A DNA stretch of 7,710 nt from Deltaproteobacteria bacterium. GTDB lineage: Bacteria > Desulfobacterota > DSM-4660 > Desulfatiglandales > B25-G16. How positions within the stretch are numbered: position 1 is the first letter of the stretch; each line of letters starts with the position of its first letter. Below the pieces are notes generated by a model. The model saw nothing but the letters and a program-made list of their open reading frames with translations, was not told where the DNA came from and ran no database searches. Positions 5,877-7,710 of this stretch are shown here, piece by piece. The position numbers were made by a program, and so were the translations under genes. The stretch is taken from contig JAGYMO010000270.1 of NCBI GenBank assembly GCA_018400255.1, positions 1 to 7,710 on the forward strand, written 5' to 3'.

Positions 5877-7710
5877 TTACTTTGGATTAATAAAATAAAT
5901 CAAGACATAGATAAACAGAAAGAGTATTCCTATAAAAACACCAAGCCCCACGGGTCTTCTGTAAGTATCTTCATTATAGTTGATTTCCTTTAGCTCGTTT
6001 ATTCTATATTTGATCTCATTAATGCTTTTTAACTGGTCCTGGGTTGATTCAGGATTATGGTAAAGCATTGAATATATTTTAAGCTGGACATTTCTAAATA
6101 GTATCTCCGGAACCAATACCGGGTTTTTGCTCAGCCTTGCAAAATAGCTTACCATGTGCGTAAGAGAAGTTTGTAATCTAAGCCTAAAATTTTGTAATGG
6201 GTGGCTACATAGCCAGAGTATTAAAAGGCCTGGCTTCCTGTAAAGCCAGTCTGTATCAACACTGACAGTCGGCTCTCCTCCAAGTTTGTCTATGAAAAGC
6301 CAAAACGCAGCCCCGGTAAGCAGCAATAACTGAATCATAGAAAGCACATGTTGGGATGTGTAAGGATGGTAGTGAACCGCATACGGAAGAAGGCTATAAA
6401 GGACTTTTGGATAAACTCCTGTAATAATGCATAGTAATGCTGCCATTGCCATAGCAATAAGCATATTTGCAGGTGGTTCCTTGGCATCCAGCTCCTCTTT
6501 CGTTACACCTGCTTCATCTTTGGTTTTACCAAACCAGGTGCCATAAGGGAGCTTAAGGCCTGTATGAAGAAATGTTCCTATAGAGGCTAAGTGTAACATA
6601 AGATGTATTATAGGCCTGTGCAGCTCGCCTGTTGCAGCAACAACCATTGTTTTGCTAACAAAACCATTGAAAAGTGGCACAGCAGATATGGAAAAGGCGC
6701 CGATCATGTAAAGGGAAAGAGTGATAGGCATTTTCTTGTAAAGATTCCTTCCCTGAAGCTCGGTCATTTTTCTCTTCCCTGTAACATAAATTACAGCGCC
6801 GGCTCCCATGAAAAGAAGCGCCTTATATAGAATATGGGAAAAGGCATGGGCACTTGCACCATTTATGGCCATTTCGCTCCCTAGCCCTACACCGCAGACC
6901 ATGTATCCAACCTGGCTAATAATATGGTACGCAAGAAGCCTTCTTATGTCGTTTTCAAGGACGGCATATACTACGCCATATATAGCCATTATCGCCCCAA
7001 GCCAAACAAGGATTTCAACCCCTGCAAATCCCCTCAAAAGAACATATACAGCACTCTTGGTTGTGAAGGCGGTCAGAAAAACACTGCCGGTTACGGTACC
7101 TTCTGGATAAGCATCGGAAAGCCAGGCATGAAATGGTGGAACTGCTGCATTGATTATAAAGCCAAGCAGTATAAGTTTGGAGCCAAGCCCACCATATTCT
7201 ATAGCGCTGAAATAGGTGTCGCCGGTATTTGTTATATATATTACTATGCCTGCTAAAAGGACACATCCGCCGAATATATGCACCAGGATATACCTAAATC
7301 CTGCATCAAGCGCAGACTTTTCCTTTCTATACCACACGAGAAACACGGATGAGACAGCCATGATTTCCCAAAATACGAAAAGAGTAAAAAAATCTCCTGC
7401 GAAGGTCACCCCCAAGGTGCTTCCAATATAGAGAAAGGCTGCTACATGCTGCCCGTATTCCTTTATATGAAGGGCATATACCATACCCAGGAAGGCGACA
7501 ATAACAAACACATAGCCAAAAATCATGCTTAACTCGTCAACCCTGCCCAGGATGAGATCATAACCAAGAAAATTATATACCCAGTAGGTTCCGTGATACA
7601 TGTAAAGAAGATCTATAAAGGCTATTAGAGGAATGATGAGCTGAGCAAATTGCCTGAGCCGTCTTTCGCGGAGAAAAGGCAGTAAAAGGGCTCCAAAAAT
7701 AAATATAAAG
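5877..7710 (-). CDS. Proton-conducting antiporter subunit D, MrpD/NuoL-NuoM superfamily (5' end beyond window)
   Basis: A polytopic inner-membrane subunit that moves H+ (and perhaps Na+) in Mrp-type antiporters or Nuo-like complexes. The frame continues without a stop from the TAA at 5877-5879 to the window edge, giving 610 residues. The segment before the Met at 7601 reads FIFIFGALLLPFLRERRLRQ, a normal family N-terminus, so that Met is internal and only a few residues are missing. Fragment-numbered landmarks: FWEIM with the conserved TM5 glutamate (Glu115); INAAVPPFHAWLSDAYPE (TM7 region, Asn187 where Lys is common); TTKSAVY (Lys218, TM8); RRLLAYHIISQ (about 256-266); HAFSHILYKALLFM (Lys296); and GLKLPYGTWFG (Lys386). 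After the core a polar, amphipathic stretch (about 487-580) leads to a last membrane helix ending in INPK. It is probably the last gene of an Mrp-like operon lying to the right. Which ion it carries cannot be told from one subunit. Confidence 0.9.
   Translation of the reverse strand, partial: FIFIFGALLLPFLRERRLRQFAQLIIPLIAFIDLLYMYHGTYWVYNFLGYDLILGRVDELSMIFGYVFVIVAFLGMVYALHIKEYGQHVAAFLYIGSTLGVTFAGDFFTLFVFWEIMAVSSVFLVWYRKEKSALDAGFRYILVHIFGGCVLLAGIVIYITNTGDTYFSAIEYGGLGSKLILLGFIINAAVPPFHAWLSDAYPEGTVTGSVFLTAFTTKSAVYVLLRGFAGVEILVWLGAIMAIYGVVYAVLENDIRRLLAYHIISQVGYMVCGVGLGSEMAINGASAHAFSHILYKALLFMGAGAVIYVTGKRKMTELQGRNLYKKMPITLSLYMIGAFSISAVPLFNGFVSKTMVVAATGELHRPIIHLMLHLASIGTFLHTGLKLPYGTWFGKTKDEAGVTKEELDAKEPPANMLIAMAMAALLCIITGVYPKVLYSLLPYAVHYHPYTSQHVLSMIQLLLLTGAAFWLFIDKLGGEPTVSVDTDWLYRKPGLLILWLCSHPLQNFRLRLQTSLTHMVSYFARLSKNPVLVPEILFRNVQLKIYSMLYHNPESTQDQLKSINEIKYRINELKEINYNEDTYRRPVGLGVFIGILFLFIYVLIYFINPK

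Noticed and set aside
448..7431. Several plus-strand frames of 68-110 codons opposite guaA and the antiporter gene
   Set aside because: They are antisense to strongly supported genes, lack ribosome sites and family motifs, and follow from the codon pattern of the minus-strand genes.
7599..7601. ATG at 7601 as the start of the antiporter gene
   Set aside because: The same frame runs upstream to the window edge and encodes the typical hydrophobic N-terminus (GALLLPFLRERRLRQ), so this Met is internal.

Overview
The window looks like chromosomal sequence from a moderately AT-rich, Gram-negative-type bacterium. All four recognisable genes lie on the minus strand, so they are read from right to left. 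A very large (about 115 kDa class) NAD-type glutamate dehydrogenase together with an Mrp/Nuo-like antiporter subunit D carrying a long C-terminal extension suggests an anaerobic or environmental lineage. Desulfobacterota-like is my guess; a Brocadiales- or Nitrospirota-like host is an alternative. The sequence does not settle the taxonomy, and confidence in it is low.

Layout in the direction of transcription (high to low coordinate). (1) 7710-5877: proton-conducting antiporter subunit of the MrpD/NuoL/NuoM superfamily. Its reading frame is open to the window edge, so the start lies outside; the first in-window Met (7601) is internal. (2) 5876-5270: a gene-free stretch of about 600 bases. The part next to the dehydrogenase is very AT-rich and holds a near-consensus sigma-70 promoter. 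The part next to the antiporter holds a tandem 8-base repeat, several palindromes and a GC-rich hairpin. (3) 5269-2291: large NAD-dependent glutamate dehydrogenase. An ATG at 5269 with a good Shine-Dalgarno is preferred to the GTG at 5299. (4) 2290-2010: a 281-base gap with inverted repeats, probably containing the guaA promoter. (5) 2009-480: guaA, GMP synthase. (6) 461-1: hisH, the glutaminase subunit of imidazole glycerol phosphate synthase, starting 18 bases after the guaA stop and cut by the window edge.

Functionally, the left two thirds is nitrogen metabolism around glutamate and glutamine. GuaA and HisH are both class I (triad) glutamine amidotransferases that release glutamate while making a purine nucleotide and a histidine/purine-pathway intermediate. 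The neighbouring dehydrogenase interconverts glutamate with 2-oxoglutarate and ammonia. guaA and hisH are probably co-transcribed; the dehydrogenase appears to have its own promoter. The antiporter subunit is an independent ion-translocation gene, presumably the last gene of an Mrp-like operon that lies mostly outside the window.

I found no CRISPR array, tRNA, rRNA, intact insertion sequence or clearly new multi-gene system. The points most worth a second look are the structured spacer 5521-5876, the Asn at the usual TM7 lysine position of the antiporter subunit, and the repeat-like inverted sequence upstream of guaA.
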